Shown: positions 1 through 7,916 of the stretch, piece by piece | How positions within the stretch are numbered: position 1 is the first letter of the stretch | How the letters are laid out: each line of letters opens with the position of its first letter | Assembly (NCBI RefSeq): GCF_029194005.1 | Contig: NZ_JARFVA010000002.1 | Coordinates: 1-64,000 of the forward strand | Direction of reading: 5' to 3' | Length of the DNA: 64,000 nucleotides | From: Flagellimonas okinawensis | GTDB taxonomy: Bacteria; Bacteroidota; Bacteroidia; Flavobacteriales; Flavobacteriaceae | Translations under genes and position numbers: made by a program | Notes under the pieces: generated by a model | Told to the model about the DNA's origin: nothing | Seen by the model: only the letters and a program-made list of their open reading frames with translations | Database searches by the model: none

Positions 1-486
1 GATGTGATCCTTCCCAAGACAGATACCCCTTCCGCTACGGAAGTGAACGTGCACACCTTCATCGATGCATACCTCGACGAGGTCATGCCCTTGGAGCAAA
101 GGGAGTTCGTGGTCATGAAAATGAACAAGTTCTACGACAAGGTCCTGGCCGATTCCGGAAAGGAAAGCTTGATGGACATAGAGCCCGCGGACATAGAACC
201 TGCGCTGCAGGCCTATCTGAGGAAACGTTCCGATGAGGAGGAAGAGGCACATTCCGAGGCCATCATGAGCTATATGCAGGCCATTATGCAGGGAGGCGAG
301 GCCAGTCTTGACGACGATATCGCGCGCTTCTCCTTTGCCAACGACCTGAGGGACCTGGCCACTTGGGCCTACAAGTCCTCAGAATATGTGGGCGAAGAGG
401 TACTGGCCTATCTGCCCATACCAGGGGAGTACGTCGCCTGTGGCGACCTACAGACCCTCACCGGTGGAAAGGCATGGTCCCTATAG
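1..486 (+). CDS. Gluconate 2-dehydrogenase subunit 3 family protein, 5'-truncated by window edge
   Basis: This is the C-terminal ~160 residues of a gluconate 2-dehydrogenase subunit 3-type protein. The family is the small exported subunit that accompanies a GMC-type (FAD) sugar or polyol dehydrogenase in the periplasm. What is seen: the stretch PKTDTPSATEVNVHTFID near the left edge and the closing segment YLPIPGEYVACGD followed by GGKAWSL, both characteristic of the family. The frame is open to base 1, so the true start and any Tat signal lie outside the window. A GTG at base 4 is internal, not a start. The gene is strikingly GC-rich (about 60% in the bases around 180-240) and prefers CTG for leucine, unlike its neighbours. 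It is followed directly by a strong terminator, so it ends its transcription unit. The catalytic GMC partner would be expected just upstream. Confidence 0.85.
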   Translation, partial: DVILPKTDTPSATEVNVHTFIDAYLDEVMPLEQREFVVMKMNKFYDKVLADSGKESLMDIEPADIEPALQAYLRKRSDEEEEAHSEAIMSYMQAIMQGGEASLDDDIARFSFANDLRDLATWAYKSSEYVGEEVLAYLPIPGEYVACGDLQTLTGGKAWSL

Positions 487-510
487 GCCCAAAGCATACA
501 TCAACAAAAC

Positions 511-538
511 AAAGCCTCCTCTACGGGAGGCTTTTTTT
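511..538 (+). terminator. Rho-independent terminator after gluconate dehydrogenase subunit gene
   Basis: The stem AAGCCTCC / GGAGGCTT with a TCTACG-type loop runs directly into a T tract. It lies 25 bases after the stop codon of the upstream gene. Confidence 0.85.
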
Positions 539-542
539 GTGC

Positions 543-592
543 AAAAAAAATACCTCGGAATGTTCGAGCGTGGGGTGAACTTATCCGAGGTA
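543..592 (-). terminator. Minus-strand terminator-like hairpin
   Basis: TACCTCGGA at 551-559 is a perfect 9-bp inverted repeat of TCCGAGGTA at 584-592. An inner GTTC/GAAC pairing is possible. Read leftward, the stem is followed by eight T residues (the A run at 543-550). It therefore looks like an intrinsic terminator for a leftward transcript whose gene is not evident. Confidence 0.6.
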
Positions 593-604
593 CTAAATCA
601 ATAA

Positions 605-811
605 ACACTATCACGTATACCGATAAACGGTACGATTGAACTTGCCGAACAACTTAAATCAAAACCATATACATTGTTTCCATTTCCGATTGACCGTCAA
701 TATATTGTAATCCCCAAAAATTAATTCTGGAATCAACAAAGCAAAGATTTAAAAAAGCCTTTACATCCTAAAGAAAAACAGGGCGTTGGAATCGCAAAGT
801 TTTTAACATAA
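605..811 (+). pseudogene. Possible decayed coding remnant, family not recognised
   Basis: The frame beginning at 605 reads like real protein for about 68 codons, with one in-frame TAA at 722-724. Segments include KSKPYTLFPFPIDRQYIVIPKN before the stop is reached (shown here only in part: YTLFPFPIDRQYIV) and LHPKEKQGVGIAKFLT after it, ending at TAA 809-811. There is no start codon at its beginning. The dense run of proline, aromatic and charged residues is unlike random AT-rich DNA. I do not recognise the family. It may be the 3' end of a deleted gene, or chance. Confidence 0.3.
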
Positions 812-873
812 AATGTTGATATCTAGACCCAAGACCGACTTAAACAAATTTTTCAAACCTAATTGTAACAAAC

Positions 874-916
874 AAAAAAAGACCAAGAAGTATAACAATA
901 ATACTTACATGGTCTT
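874..916 (-). terminator. Minus-strand terminator-like hairpin
   Basis: AAGACCA at 879-885 pairs with TGGTCTT at 910-916, and an inner AAGTAT pairs with ATACTT. Read leftward, the stem is followed by a T run (the A run at 874-880). It could end a leftward transcript carrying the small gene at 1141-1260. Confidence 0.5.
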
Positions 917-1140
917 GCTTTTATGATGAACAGGCACGTGGCCAAATATTACCAAAGAGTACGGCCTCTTCAAACATGAGGGTTATAAATCCATATTGTC
1001 CTAGGTAGTTCCCCCGAAACCTAAAATCAAATTAGATTTTGTCATGCAGAAGATTAATTGTGCAAGCGGTTAAACAATCGAAAAAGATTGGTTGCTGTGG
1101 CCGTACAATTTATCTGGTAATACAAAATTTCTAAGAGCTA

Positions 1141-1260
1141 TTATTTTCTGATAGCAACTTCATTCCATTTGGAACCAAGTTCTTCACTACTTCTTTCAGA
1201 TACCGCAGCAAAAATCAAAGCCGCTACAAGTATCAAAAATAAAACTGCACATTTTCTCAT
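1141..1260 (-). CDS. Candidate 39-residue single-pass membrane or secreted small protein
   Basis: An ATG at 1260 opens a 39-codon frame ending in TAA at 1141. The product starts MRKCAVLFLILVAALIFAAV, a short positive N-terminus and then a ~17-residue hydrophobic stretch, followed by a hydrophilic tail with SERSSEELGSKW. This is the organisation of a signal peptide or a single transmembrane helix. A terminator-like hairpin for the same strand lies about 225 bases downstream. There is no recognisable homologue and no clear Shine-Dalgarno, which is normal for this phylum. A near-match to the -7 element (TATATTCG) lies about 40 bases upstream on the same strand. It could also be a chance frame. 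Confidence 0.35.
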   Translation of the reverse strand: MRKCAVLFLILVAALIFAAVSERSSEELGSKWNEVAIRK

Positions 1261-1551
1261 TTTCTGGCTATTTCAAATTGTGCCCAATTTTTGACAAGCC
1301 GAATATAATTAAGATAAGGGCGTGGGAGGAAGCTCTATGTATAAACTGTCCCTTTTTATGTATAATTGGTTTTTCAATTTTCCCATTTTGACGACTGTTT
1401 GACCATGAATGGTGTTTAGGTATTGAAAACCAAGTGCTTTTTCTCTTGATTTGACTTTTTATGCAAGTTATACGTACTAAATATCCATTAACACATAATT
1501 TTATTACCATCTGCAGAATAATCCTAAATTTGAAATTACCTATACTATATT

Positions 1552-2286
1552 ATGCTAGAAGCCGTAATAGTCGACGATGAGATCAAGGCACTCCAGAGTT
1601 TGAGTTGGGAATTGACCAATTTAAGCGATGAAGTGGATATAATTGCATCCTTTACCGATGCACGGGAGGCCTTGGATTATCTTGAAAAAAACACACCGGA
1701 CTGCTTGTTTTTGGATATTGAGATGCCTGCTATGGACGGTTTTCAATTTATCAAAAACCTTAAGAACAAGGACTTTCCCGTAGTTATTACCACGGCCTAC
1801 AATCAGTATGCGCTCCAAGCCTTAAAAAATGAGGCCATTGACTATCTTTTAAAGCCCATTGACACGGATGATCTAGAGGAAACGATCGCCAAAATCAAAA
1901 AGTTCAATGCCAAAAACCTTACGGTAGAGCGACTCGAAAAAATCTTGCTCAACTTCAATTCGGAATCACAGAGCAAAAAAATCACCATCAATACCGACGG
2001 AAAATTGGTCTTTTTAAACAGTGAGGATATATTGTACGCTGAATCGGATGGAAATTACAGCACTATTTTCCTTACCGATGGACAAAAGATCCTGCTCACA
2101 AAAAAACTTAAAGAGGTGAATGCACTGTTACCCGAAAACAGCTTTTTTAGGATTCACAATTCGTACATTATCAATCTTAATAAGATAAAAGAGTTCCTTA
2201 AGACCGATGGTTATGTGGTCTTGGAATCGAACCATAAAATACCTGTCTCCAGGCAAAAAAAATCCGATTTTTTAGATATGCTCTAA
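1552..2286 (+). CDS. LytTR-family response regulator
   Basis: A 244-residue cytoplasmic response regulator that would bind DNA when phosphorylated. Residues 1-115 form a receiver domain with the acidic pair D8/D9, phospho-acceptor D55 (in FLDIEMP), the TTAY switch region near 80 and K101 in LLKP. Residues ~140-240 form a LytTR DNA-binding domain (YAESDGNYS, FFRIHNSYIINL, PVSRQKK). Domain order and length match the AlgR/LytR-type regulators that flavobacteria pair with 5TM-less LytS kinases. The kinase gene follows 15 bases downstream, so they form a two-component operon. Targets cannot be read from this window. Confidence 0.95.
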   Translation: MLEAVIVDDEIKALQSLSWELTNLSDEVDIIASFTDAREALDYLEKNTPDCLFLDIEMPAMDGFQFIKNLKNKDFPVVITTAYNQYALQALKNEAIDYLLKPIDTDDLEETIAKIKKFNAKNLTVERLEKILLNFNSESQSKKITINTDGKLVFLNSEDILYAESDGNYSTIFLTDGQKILLTKKLKEVNALLPENSFFRIHNSYIINLNKIKEFLKTDGYVVLESNHKIPVSRQKKSDFLDML

Positions 2287-2301
2287 TCCCAAAATGTTCC
2301 C

Positions 2302-4269
2302 GTGCCTATAGTAAAGTTCCATCTTATCGAAAACCTGTATCGTAAGCAAAGAACCTTTTTGTTCAGTACTATCTTGTTTTCGTTTTTGGGCATATTATCG
2401 GCTCAGGAAATACCGGAAGAGTTTAAAGACAAGGCCGAAACATTGGTTCAGCTTCAACCTCGAACCTATGAATCGCTGGACGCAGAACTTCAAGAGGAAA
2501 AAAGGGACACTGTTCTTTTGCGATATTTTGTTAAGCTGAGCGAGGAATACGACTATCTAGAAGGTAAAGCTTATGCCCTGAACCATTTGGGTATGAAATA
2601 CAGGAACATTTCCCAATACAAAAAGGCAGTCGGCTTCCACGAAGAAGCCCTGGCCGCCTCTGAGGAAGCGAACAATACCGATTTTAAGGTCCTAAGTCTC
2701 AATATGCTCGGTGTAGTGTACAGACGGACAGATGCGATAAAAACTGCCTTGGATTACAACCAAAAGGCCCTAGAGCTTGCCGAACAGGTGGAAGATCCAT
2801 CCAACCACATTAAAAGAAGCATAAATGTGGCCCTGAACGGAATAGGGAATCTATACCAAACGTTGGAGCAATACGATTTGGCCATACTCCAATTCAAAAG
2901 AGCCTTGAAGTTGGAGGAAGAACTCGGGAACAAGCTGGGACTGGCAATCAACCACCAAAACATTGGCCATTGCATGGAGGAAAAGGGCGACCTGGAAGGT
3001 GCCTTGGAAAACTACCGAAAGTCCTTGGCTTACAATGAGGAAATCGATTCCGATATTGGCCGCGTAATCTGTAAAAACAGCTTGGCACAGATATACCTTA
3101 AGCAGGATATGCCCTATTTGGCATTGGTGCTATTAGAACCGCTACAGGAGGAATCCAAAAGAATTGGGGATTACTCAATTACCTCTGTAGTGTACATCAA
3201 CACTGGTTGGGCACACACGAAATTGGGCAATTTTGATGAAGCCCAGAGCTTTTTGGAGGAAGGCCTGGAAATGGCCCAGAACAGAAACATCCCCAGCAAT
3301 ATCCTTTATGCCTATGAGCGTATGTCCGAACTGGAAAACACAAGGGGTAACTTTAAAAATGCCTATGAGTTATATAAAAAGGCTGACGAATACGACAAGC
3401 AAATTTCCAGTGCTACCAACCTTAGGTACATGAACGATATTATCGTTAAGTATGAAAACGACAAAAAAAACAACCAAATCGCTGTTTTGGCCAAGGAGAA
3501 CGAAATTGTTCGTTTAAGACTAAAAAAGAACCAAACGACATTGTTGGTGAGCGCACTGATCGTAGGCCTTATTTCTTCCATCCTTTACATCCTATACCGC
3601 CAGTACCAGAATAAAAACGAAAAAAAGGTGCTTACCCTGGAGCAACAGATGCTTCGTAGCCAAATGAACCCGCATTTCTTGTTCAATTCGTTGAACTCCA
3701 TAAAGCTTTACATCATCAATAATGAGCAAAAGAATGCAGTCCATTATTTGAACAAATTTTCCAAACTGGTCCGGAAGATTTTGGAAGCTTCCTCACAAAA
3801 GGAAATTCCCCTATCCGAAGAACTGGGTACCATGGAACTCTATATGAATATTGAAAATATTCGTTTTTCGAACGAGATCGATTTTAAGATCAATGTAGAA
3901 GAGGACATTAACATCGACAATATCAAAATTCCTTCGTTAACATTGCAGCCTTTCCTGGAAAACTCCTTATGGCACGGTCTGTCCCCGAAAGACGGTGACA
4001 AGAAAATTCAAATCAATGTAAAACACAAGGACAGAGGCCATGTGACCATTGAAATTGTGGACAATGGCGTTGGGAGGACCATGGCAGAGGTCAATAAGGA
4101 AAATAGGGTGCTAAAACGCAAATCGCTTGGTATTCGCATCACCAAGGAACGATTGGCCAATTTTGCCAAGGACTACCAGAACAAGTTCGATGTTGATATA
4201 TTGGACCTGTTCGATGAGTATGGCAATCCAAACGGAACCAAGGTTGTGCTGGATATTCCTACTATTTAG
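2302..4269 (+). CDS. TPR-containing LytS/YehU-type sensor histidine kinase
   Basis: A 655-residue membrane sensor kinase, partner of the LytTR regulator just upstream. An N-terminal signal peptide (to about residue 35, ending SAQ) is followed by a periplasmic array of tetratricopeptide repeats (~75-370, for example HLGMKYRNISQYKKA), a coiled-coil segment, one transmembrane helix (~412-433), then a His_kinase (LytS-type) phosphoacceptor domain with H458 in NPHFLFNSLN. The HATPase domain has the N box LENSLWHGL and G box DNGVGR. The start is a GTG at 2302; an ATG at 2294 is out of frame. Periplasmic TPRs suggest sensing a protein or peptide ligand, which is inference. The stop codon overlaps the convergent DUF3109 gene by 8 bases. 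Confidence 0.93.
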   Translation: MPIVKFHLIENLYRKQRTFLFSTILFSFLGILSAQEIPEEFKDKAETLVQLQPRTYESLDAELQEEKRDTVLLRYFVKLSEEYDYLEGKAYALNHLGMKYRNISQYKKAVGFHEEALAASEEANNTDFKVLSLNMLGVVYRRTDAIKTALDYNQKALELAEQVEDPSNHIKRSINVALNGIGNLYQTLEQYDLAILQFKRALKLEEELGNKLGLAINHQNIGHCMEEKGDLEGALENYRKSLAYNEEIDSDIGRVICKNSLAQIYLKQDMPYLALVLLEPLQEESKRIGDYSITSVVYINTGWAHTKLGNFDEAQSFLEEGLEMAQNRNIPSNILYAYERMSELENTRGNFKNAYELYKKADEYDKQISSATNLRYMNDIIVKYENDKKNNQIAVLAKENEIVRLRLKKNQTTLLVSALIVGLISSILYILYRQYQNKNEKKVLTLEQQMLRSQMNPHFLFNSLNSIKLYIINNEQKNAVHYLNKFSKLVRKILEASSQKEIPLSEELGTMELYMNIENIRFSNEIDFKINVEEDINIDNIKIPSLTLQPFLENSLWHGLSPKDGDKKIQINVKHKDRGHVTIEIVDNGVGRTMAEVNKENRVLKRKSLGIRITKERLANFAKDYQNKFDVDILDLFDEYGNPNGTKVVLDIPTI

Positions 4270-4831
4270 AATTTTCTGCGGCCACCTCTTCAAGTTCTTG
4301 GTACCAGGCCTTTCCAAATTTTTTGATGAGTGCATCCTTCACAAACTTATAAATCGGCACTTTCAGTTCTTCTCCCAGCGCGCAAGCAGGGTCACATATT
4401 TCCCATTTATGATAATTTACCGCAGTGAATTCGGAATACTCCCTGGTCCGCACAGGATATAGGTAACAGGATATAGGTTTCTTCCATTTGGTCACACCTG
4501 CCTCATAAGCAGCTTCTAACCCGCATTTGGCCACTCCCTTAGCGGTAAATATAACATAGGCACATTCATTGTTGTTTACCAAAGGGGTTTCCCATTCTCC
4601 GTCTTCACCCTTCACAAAAGTGCCATGTTCCTCAATGGCCGCGATTCCTTCTGGCCTTAAAAAGGGTTTGACCTTATCATAGATGTTCAGGAGTTTATCG
4701 GTTTCGGAGTCCTCCAAAGGAGCTCCATACTCCCCACCTACACAACAAGCACCTTTACAGGCATTGAGGTTGCACACAAAATCGTTCTGCAATATTTCCT
4801 CGGACACAATGGTTTTTCCTATCTGGAACAT
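4262..4831 (-). CDS. DUF3109 family cysteine-rich protein
   Basis: A 189-residue cytoplasmic protein of the DUF3109 family, widespread in Bacteroidota and of unproven function. The N-terminus carries the dense cysteine cluster C20, C25, C29, C30 (in FVCNLNACKGACC), and later cysteines occur in NNECAY, AKCGLEA, ISCYLYPVR and WEICDPACALG. This pattern resembles YkgJ-like proteins and suggests bound metal or an iron-sulfur cluster, which is inference. The ATG at 4831 is preceded by a good -7 element. The gene converges with, and overlaps by 8 bases, the sensor kinase gene. Confidence 0.88.
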   Translation of the reverse strand: MFQIGKTIVSEEILQNDFVCNLNACKGACCVGGEYGAPLEDSETDKLLNIYDKVKPFLRPEGIAAIEEHGTFVKGEDGEWETPLVNNNECAYVIFTAKGVAKCGLEAAYEAGVTKWKKPISCYLYPVRTREYSEFTAVNYHKWEICDPACALGEELKVPIYKFVKDALIKKFGKAWYQELEEVAAENSK

Positions 4832-4852
4832 AGTCGACCCTTAGTTTTTGGA

Positions 4853-4860
4853 CAAAGGTA
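4853..4860 (-). promoter_or_regulatory. Predicted -7 promoter element for DUF3109 gene
   Basis: On the minus strand the bases read TACCTTTG, an exact match to the Bacteroidota -7 consensus TAnnTTTG, 22 bases upstream of the ATG. No clear -33 TTTG was seen at canonical spacing. Confidence 0.5.
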
Positions 4861-4924
4861 AACCAAAACCAAAAAATTGATGATTTCTAAACATTTTATA
4901 TAGTCCAAAAGTATTTTTTACACG

Positions 4925-4932
4925 TAAATTTG
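4925..4932 (+). promoter_or_regulatory. Predicted -7 promoter element for marC-family gene
   Basis: TAAATTTG matches TAnnTTTG and lies 22 bases before the ATG at 4954. This placement also argues against a TTG start at 4930, which would fall inside the promoter. Confidence 0.55.
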
Positions 4933-4953
4933 CCGTCCGAAAAAAACAAGGGT

Positions 4954-5538
4954 ATGAATTTTAACTTTAAGGAGATAGCTACCGCTGGGATGATATTGTT
5001 TGCCGTAATAGATATTTTGGGAAGTATCCCCATTATCTTGTCGTTGCGAAAAAAAGTGGGGCATGTTCAATCGGAAAAAGCTTCGATAGTAGCTACATCG
5101 ATTATGATCGCTTTCTTATTTGTTGGTGAAAGCATTCTTTCCCTAATTGGTATCGATGTAAACTCATTTGCCGTGGCCGGTGCATTTATTATTTTCTTTT
5201 TGGCCATTGAAATGATCTTGGGGATTTCGCTTTATAAGGATGATGAGCCAGAAACAGCCTCCATAGTACCTATTGCTTTTCCTTTGATTGCAGGAGCAGG
5301 GACCCTGACCTCCATTTTATCGCTGAGGGCAGAGTATCATGTGGAAAACATTATAGTGGCCATAATTATAAACGTTATCTTTGTGTATATCGTGCTAAAA
5401 TCGAGCGCTCGTATTGAACGGATTTTGGGCAAAAATGGTCTCAACATCATTAGAAAGGTTTTTGGGGTAATTCTTATGGCGATTGCCGTAAAACTTTTTG
5501 CCACCAATGTAAATGAGCTGCTCTCGCATACTGCTTAA
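4954..5538 (+). CDS. MarC family integral membrane protein
   Basis: A 194-residue inner-membrane protein with six hydrophobic helices, matching the MarC/UPF0056 family in length and pattern. Recognisable blocks are MILFAVIDILGSIPII near the start, FFLAIEMILGI in the middle and PLIAGAGTLTSIL after the central loop. Family function is unsettled; a role in small-metabolite export has been proposed for some members, and an early link to multiple antibiotic resistance was not confirmed. The ATG at 4954 is chosen over an upstream in-frame TTG because a promoter element covers the latter. A small membrane-protein gene follows after 9 bases, probably in the same transcript. Confidence 0.88.
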   Translation: MNFNFKEIATAGMILFAVIDILGSIPIILSLRKKVGHVQSEKASIVATSIMIAFLFVGESILSLIGIDVNSFAVAGAFIIFFLAIEMILGISLYKDDEPETASIVPIAFPLIAGAGTLTSILSLRAEYHVENIIVAIIINVIFVYIVLKSSARIERILGKNGLNIIRKVFGVILMAIAVKLFATNVNELLSHTA

Positions 5539-5547
5539 CATTCAGAT

Positions 5548-5748
5548 ATGAACAAGACATTTGCTATAGTTTTAATTATACTTGCCCTGGCACTTATTGC
5601 CTATAACGTTACCTTGGTGGATTTTCAGGACCCGATTCAAGGCGATAGCACCATTGCCCTTATCGGAATAGTGGCTTCCTTGTGCGCCATTGTTCTAATG
5701 TTGATTTTTATGACTTCTAAAAAAATCGACAAAAAACTAAAAAAGTAA
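5548..5748 (+). CDS. Small two-helix membrane protein, unknown function
   Basis: A 66-residue protein with two hydrophobic helices (about residues 4-22 and 37-56), joined by a short acidic loop containing VDFQDPIQGD and ending in a lysine-rich tail (KKIDKKLKK). Similar small membrane proteins are common beside marC in flavobacteria. The gene starts 9 bases after the marC-family stop codon and ends immediately before the stop of the convergent protease gene at 5750, so it must share the upstream promoter. No enzymatic motif is present. Function is unknown. Confidence 0.7.
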   Translation: MNKTFAIVLIILALALIAYNVTLVDFQDPIQGDSTIALIGIVASLCAIVLMLIFMTSKKIDKKLKK

Positions 5749-5749
5749 G

Positions 5750-7378
5750 TTAGGGCTTAATATCTATCACCCCTATTTGTGATTGGTCGATTTCCGCCCT
5801 GTCCAAGGCTTTGACCCGTCTTAACATTGCATCAAAATCACCTTTGATCTGAGCGGAAAGATTAGGGGAATACAGCTGCTCGGCGATATTGGCCTTTAAA
5901 TAAGCCTTTATCTTATCCTCATAGGCATAGAAATCCAACTTTACCTTGCGGTCAAGTACGAACTGGATAAACTTATCGAACAGGATATCATCCACGTGGA
6001 ATTCATCCAAGAATTCATTTTGTTCATAGTGGTCATAAAGGGTTCTGTCCTCCTCCAAATGTTCAAAAACAAAACGTGCAAAAAACTGATAAGTGTCGTC
6101 CATGCTTTCAATGGCTTCTTCCTGATTGCTCCCGATCGGAACGAAAACATCGGGAATAATCCCCCCCCCTCCATAAACCACCTTGCCTTTTGGTGTCACA
6201 AATTTTAAGGAGTCGGCCACCTTGATACTGTCCGCTGAGCTAAGCTCACCACTGGCATATCGTTCCATGAACCGTTTATAGTAGTCATGGTTTCCATTCT
6301 TGTAGGATTTCTGGATGGATCGCCCCGTTGGTGTATAATACCTAGAAACGGTCAACCGAACGGCAGAGCCATCTCCTAAGTCCATTTCACGTTGCACCAA
6401 TCCCTTGCCAAAGGAGCGGCGCCCTACAATGGTCCCTATGTCGTTGTCCTGTAGAGCCCCGGCAATAATTTCACTGGCCGATGCAGAACGCTCGTTGATC
6501 AGGACATATACGGGCTTATCCTCAAAATCACCTTTTCTTGTCGCATAGGCTTTGCTGATTCTTCCTTTCTTGTTCTTGGTGAACAAAATCAGTTTATCCT
6601 CTCCCAAAAATTCATCTGCCAACTTTTCGGCAATTCCCAAATAACCACCGGGATTGTCCCTAAGATCCAATGTCAGTTTCTCTGCACCGCGTAATTTTAA
6701 TTTTCGGAGGGCATCCTTGAATTCATCAAAAGTGGATTCTGCAAACCGATTGATCTTGATGTAGCCCATGTCCTTGGTAAGCATATAATAGGCTTCCACA
6801 CTTCTGATCGGCACCCTATCGCGAACAACAGGGACATCCATCATTCTATTATCGGTCTTCCTGAACACCTTTAAATTTACTTTGGTACCTATTTTTCCTT
6901 TTAATGTGGACACTACATCATCATTTGCAATTCTTCTGCCAAATAGAGTATCCTTATCGGCCATTAGTATGCGGTCACCCGGTTTTATACCACTGATGTA
7001 GCTTGGACCATTTTTAATGGTCCTGATCACGGTAATCGTATCCCTGAACATATAGAAACTTACACCGATTCCTGCAAAATCGCCCTTCATATTCTCAGCA
7101 ACATCCTTCATTTCATCTTTGGGAATGTATACGGAGTGCGGGTCCAGTTTGCCCAAAATGTTGTTTACGGTAACATCTACAATGCTATCCGTATCCACAT
7201 CATCAACATATTCATAATCTATATAGTCGATGAGCCTATTGAGCTTGTCCTTTTTTGAGTTGGTGGAGAAGAGTTTCTCAGGAGAATCGTTAAAATGCAG
7301 TTTGCCCCCTATAAAAATACCAATGGCTACTGCCAATGCCAGTAGGGTGGGCCAAATATATCCTTTGATCTTTTTCAT
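5750..7378 (-). CDS. S41 family C-terminal processing peptidase (CtpA/Tsp-like)
   Basis: A 542-residue periplasmic serine protease anchored by an N-terminal helix (~7-25). A PDZ domain (~90-175, including GIGVSF and SGIKPGDRI) precedes the tail-specific protease domain. The catalytic dyad is visible: the serine in SASASE (298-303) and K325 in SFGKG. The DNPGG motif near 241 belongs to the substrate-binding fold. The family cleaves proteins from exposed C-termini and acts in envelope quality control. The gene is the last of a probable operon with the deaminase gene 15 bases upstream. Confidence 0.93.
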   Translation of the reverse strand: MKKIKGYIWPTLLALAVAIGIFIGGKLHFNDSPEKLFSTNSKKDKLNRLIDYIDYEYVDDVDTDSIVDVTVNNILGKLDPHSVYIPKDEMKDVAENMKGDFAGIGVSFYMFRDTITVIRTIKNGPSYISGIKPGDRILMADKDTLFGRRIANDDVVSTLKGKIGTKVNLKVFRKTDNRMMDVPVVRDRVPIRSVEAYYMLTKDMGYIKINRFAESTFDEFKDALRKLKLRGAEKLTLDLRDNPGGYLGIAEKLADEFLGEDKLILFTKNKKGRISKAYATRKGDFEDKPVYVLINERSASASEIIAGALQDNDIGTIVGRRSFGKGLVQREMDLGDGSAVRLTVSRYYTPTGRSIQKSYKNGNHDYYKRFMERYASGELSSADSIKVADSLKFVTPKGKVVYGGGGIIPDVFVPIGSNQEEAIESMDDTYQFFARFVFEHLEEDRTLYDHYEQNEFLDEFHVDDILFDKFIQFVLDRKVKLDFYAYEDKIKAYLKANIAEQLYSPNLSAQIKGDFDAMLRRVKALDRAEIDQSQIGVIDIKP

Positions 7379-7393
7379 ATAGCAATTATGGTT

Positions 7394-7831
7394 TTAAACC
7401 ATTTCTTCCAAAACGGGCATATGGACGATTTCAACTCCTGCCCTTTCTAGAAATTTAATACCAGAGTCATCTTTGTATGCACTTTGGTATACCACACGTT
7501 TTATGCCAGCTTGGTGAACAAGCTTACTGCATTCCCTGCATGGGGACAGGGTAATGTACAACGTAGCACCCACGCAAGATTGGGTGGAAGAAGCAACTTT
7601 TAGAATGGCATTGGCTTCGGCATGGAGCACATACCATTTGGTATACCCTTCATCGTCCTCACAAAAGTTCTCAAATCCAGTGGGCGTTCCATTGTATCCA
7701 TCGGAAATGATCATTCTATCCTTAACTATGATTGCGCCCACCTGTCTTCGTTTACAATACGAAAGTTTGCCCCACTCTTGGGCCATTCGTAAGTAAGCCT
7801 TATCATATTTTTCTTGTTTGCTTGCCTTCAT
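7394..7831 (-). CDS. dCMP deaminase family protein (ComEB-like)
   Basis: A 145-residue zinc-dependent cytidine/deoxycytidylate deaminase. The zinc and catalytic signature is complete: H70 and E72 in HAEANAIL, and C98/C101 in SPCREC. It would convert dCMP to dUMP for thymidylate synthesis, or a related nucleotide. Length and motif spacing fit the ComEB/dCMP deaminase family. It precedes the S41 peptidase gene by 15 bases on the same strand, an arrangement common in flavobacteria. Confidence 0.92.
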   Translation of the reverse strand: MKASKQEKYDKAYLRMAQEWGKLSYCKRRQVGAIIVKDRMIISDGYNGTPTGFENFCEDDEGYTKWYVLHAEANAILKVASSTQSCVGATLYITLSPCRECSKLVHQAGIKRVVYQSAYKDDSGIKFLERAGVEIVHMPVLEEMV

Positions 7832-7916
7832 AAATGCAAAAAACGCTGATAATTAAATAAATATACCTGCTTTGGGAGACCCTTACAACCTTATTCGATA
7901 AATTTTAACGAAGGAC

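Larger units (their letters stand above)
487..1551. other. Intergenic region of about 1 kb, AT-rich, with three hairpins
   Basis: No conventional gene is supported here. The stretch contains a plus-strand terminator (511-538), two minus-strand terminator-like hairpins (543-592 and 874-916), a 39-codon minus-strand candidate gene (1141-1260) and a plus-strand frame that looks like a decayed coding sequence (605-811). An 80-codon minus-strand open frame at 1268-1510 was judged non-coding: its residue composition is not protein-like. Composition is far more AT-rich than the preceding gene. The two minus-strand terminators imply leftward transcripts that no annotated gene explains. Confidence 0.6.

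Noticed and set aside
363-604. Small plus-strand frames at the end of the first gene
   Set aside because: They are out-of-frame shadows that cross the terminator at 511-538.
1268-1510. 80-codon minus-strand open frame in the 1-kb gap
   Set aside because: Lysine-, isoleucine- and histidine-rich composition of random AT-rich DNA, no motif, and no promoter or terminator pairing of its own.
4930-4953. Upstream TTG start of the MarC-family gene
   Set aside because: The TTG falls inside the predicted -7 promoter element at 4925-4932, and the added residues are not family-like.
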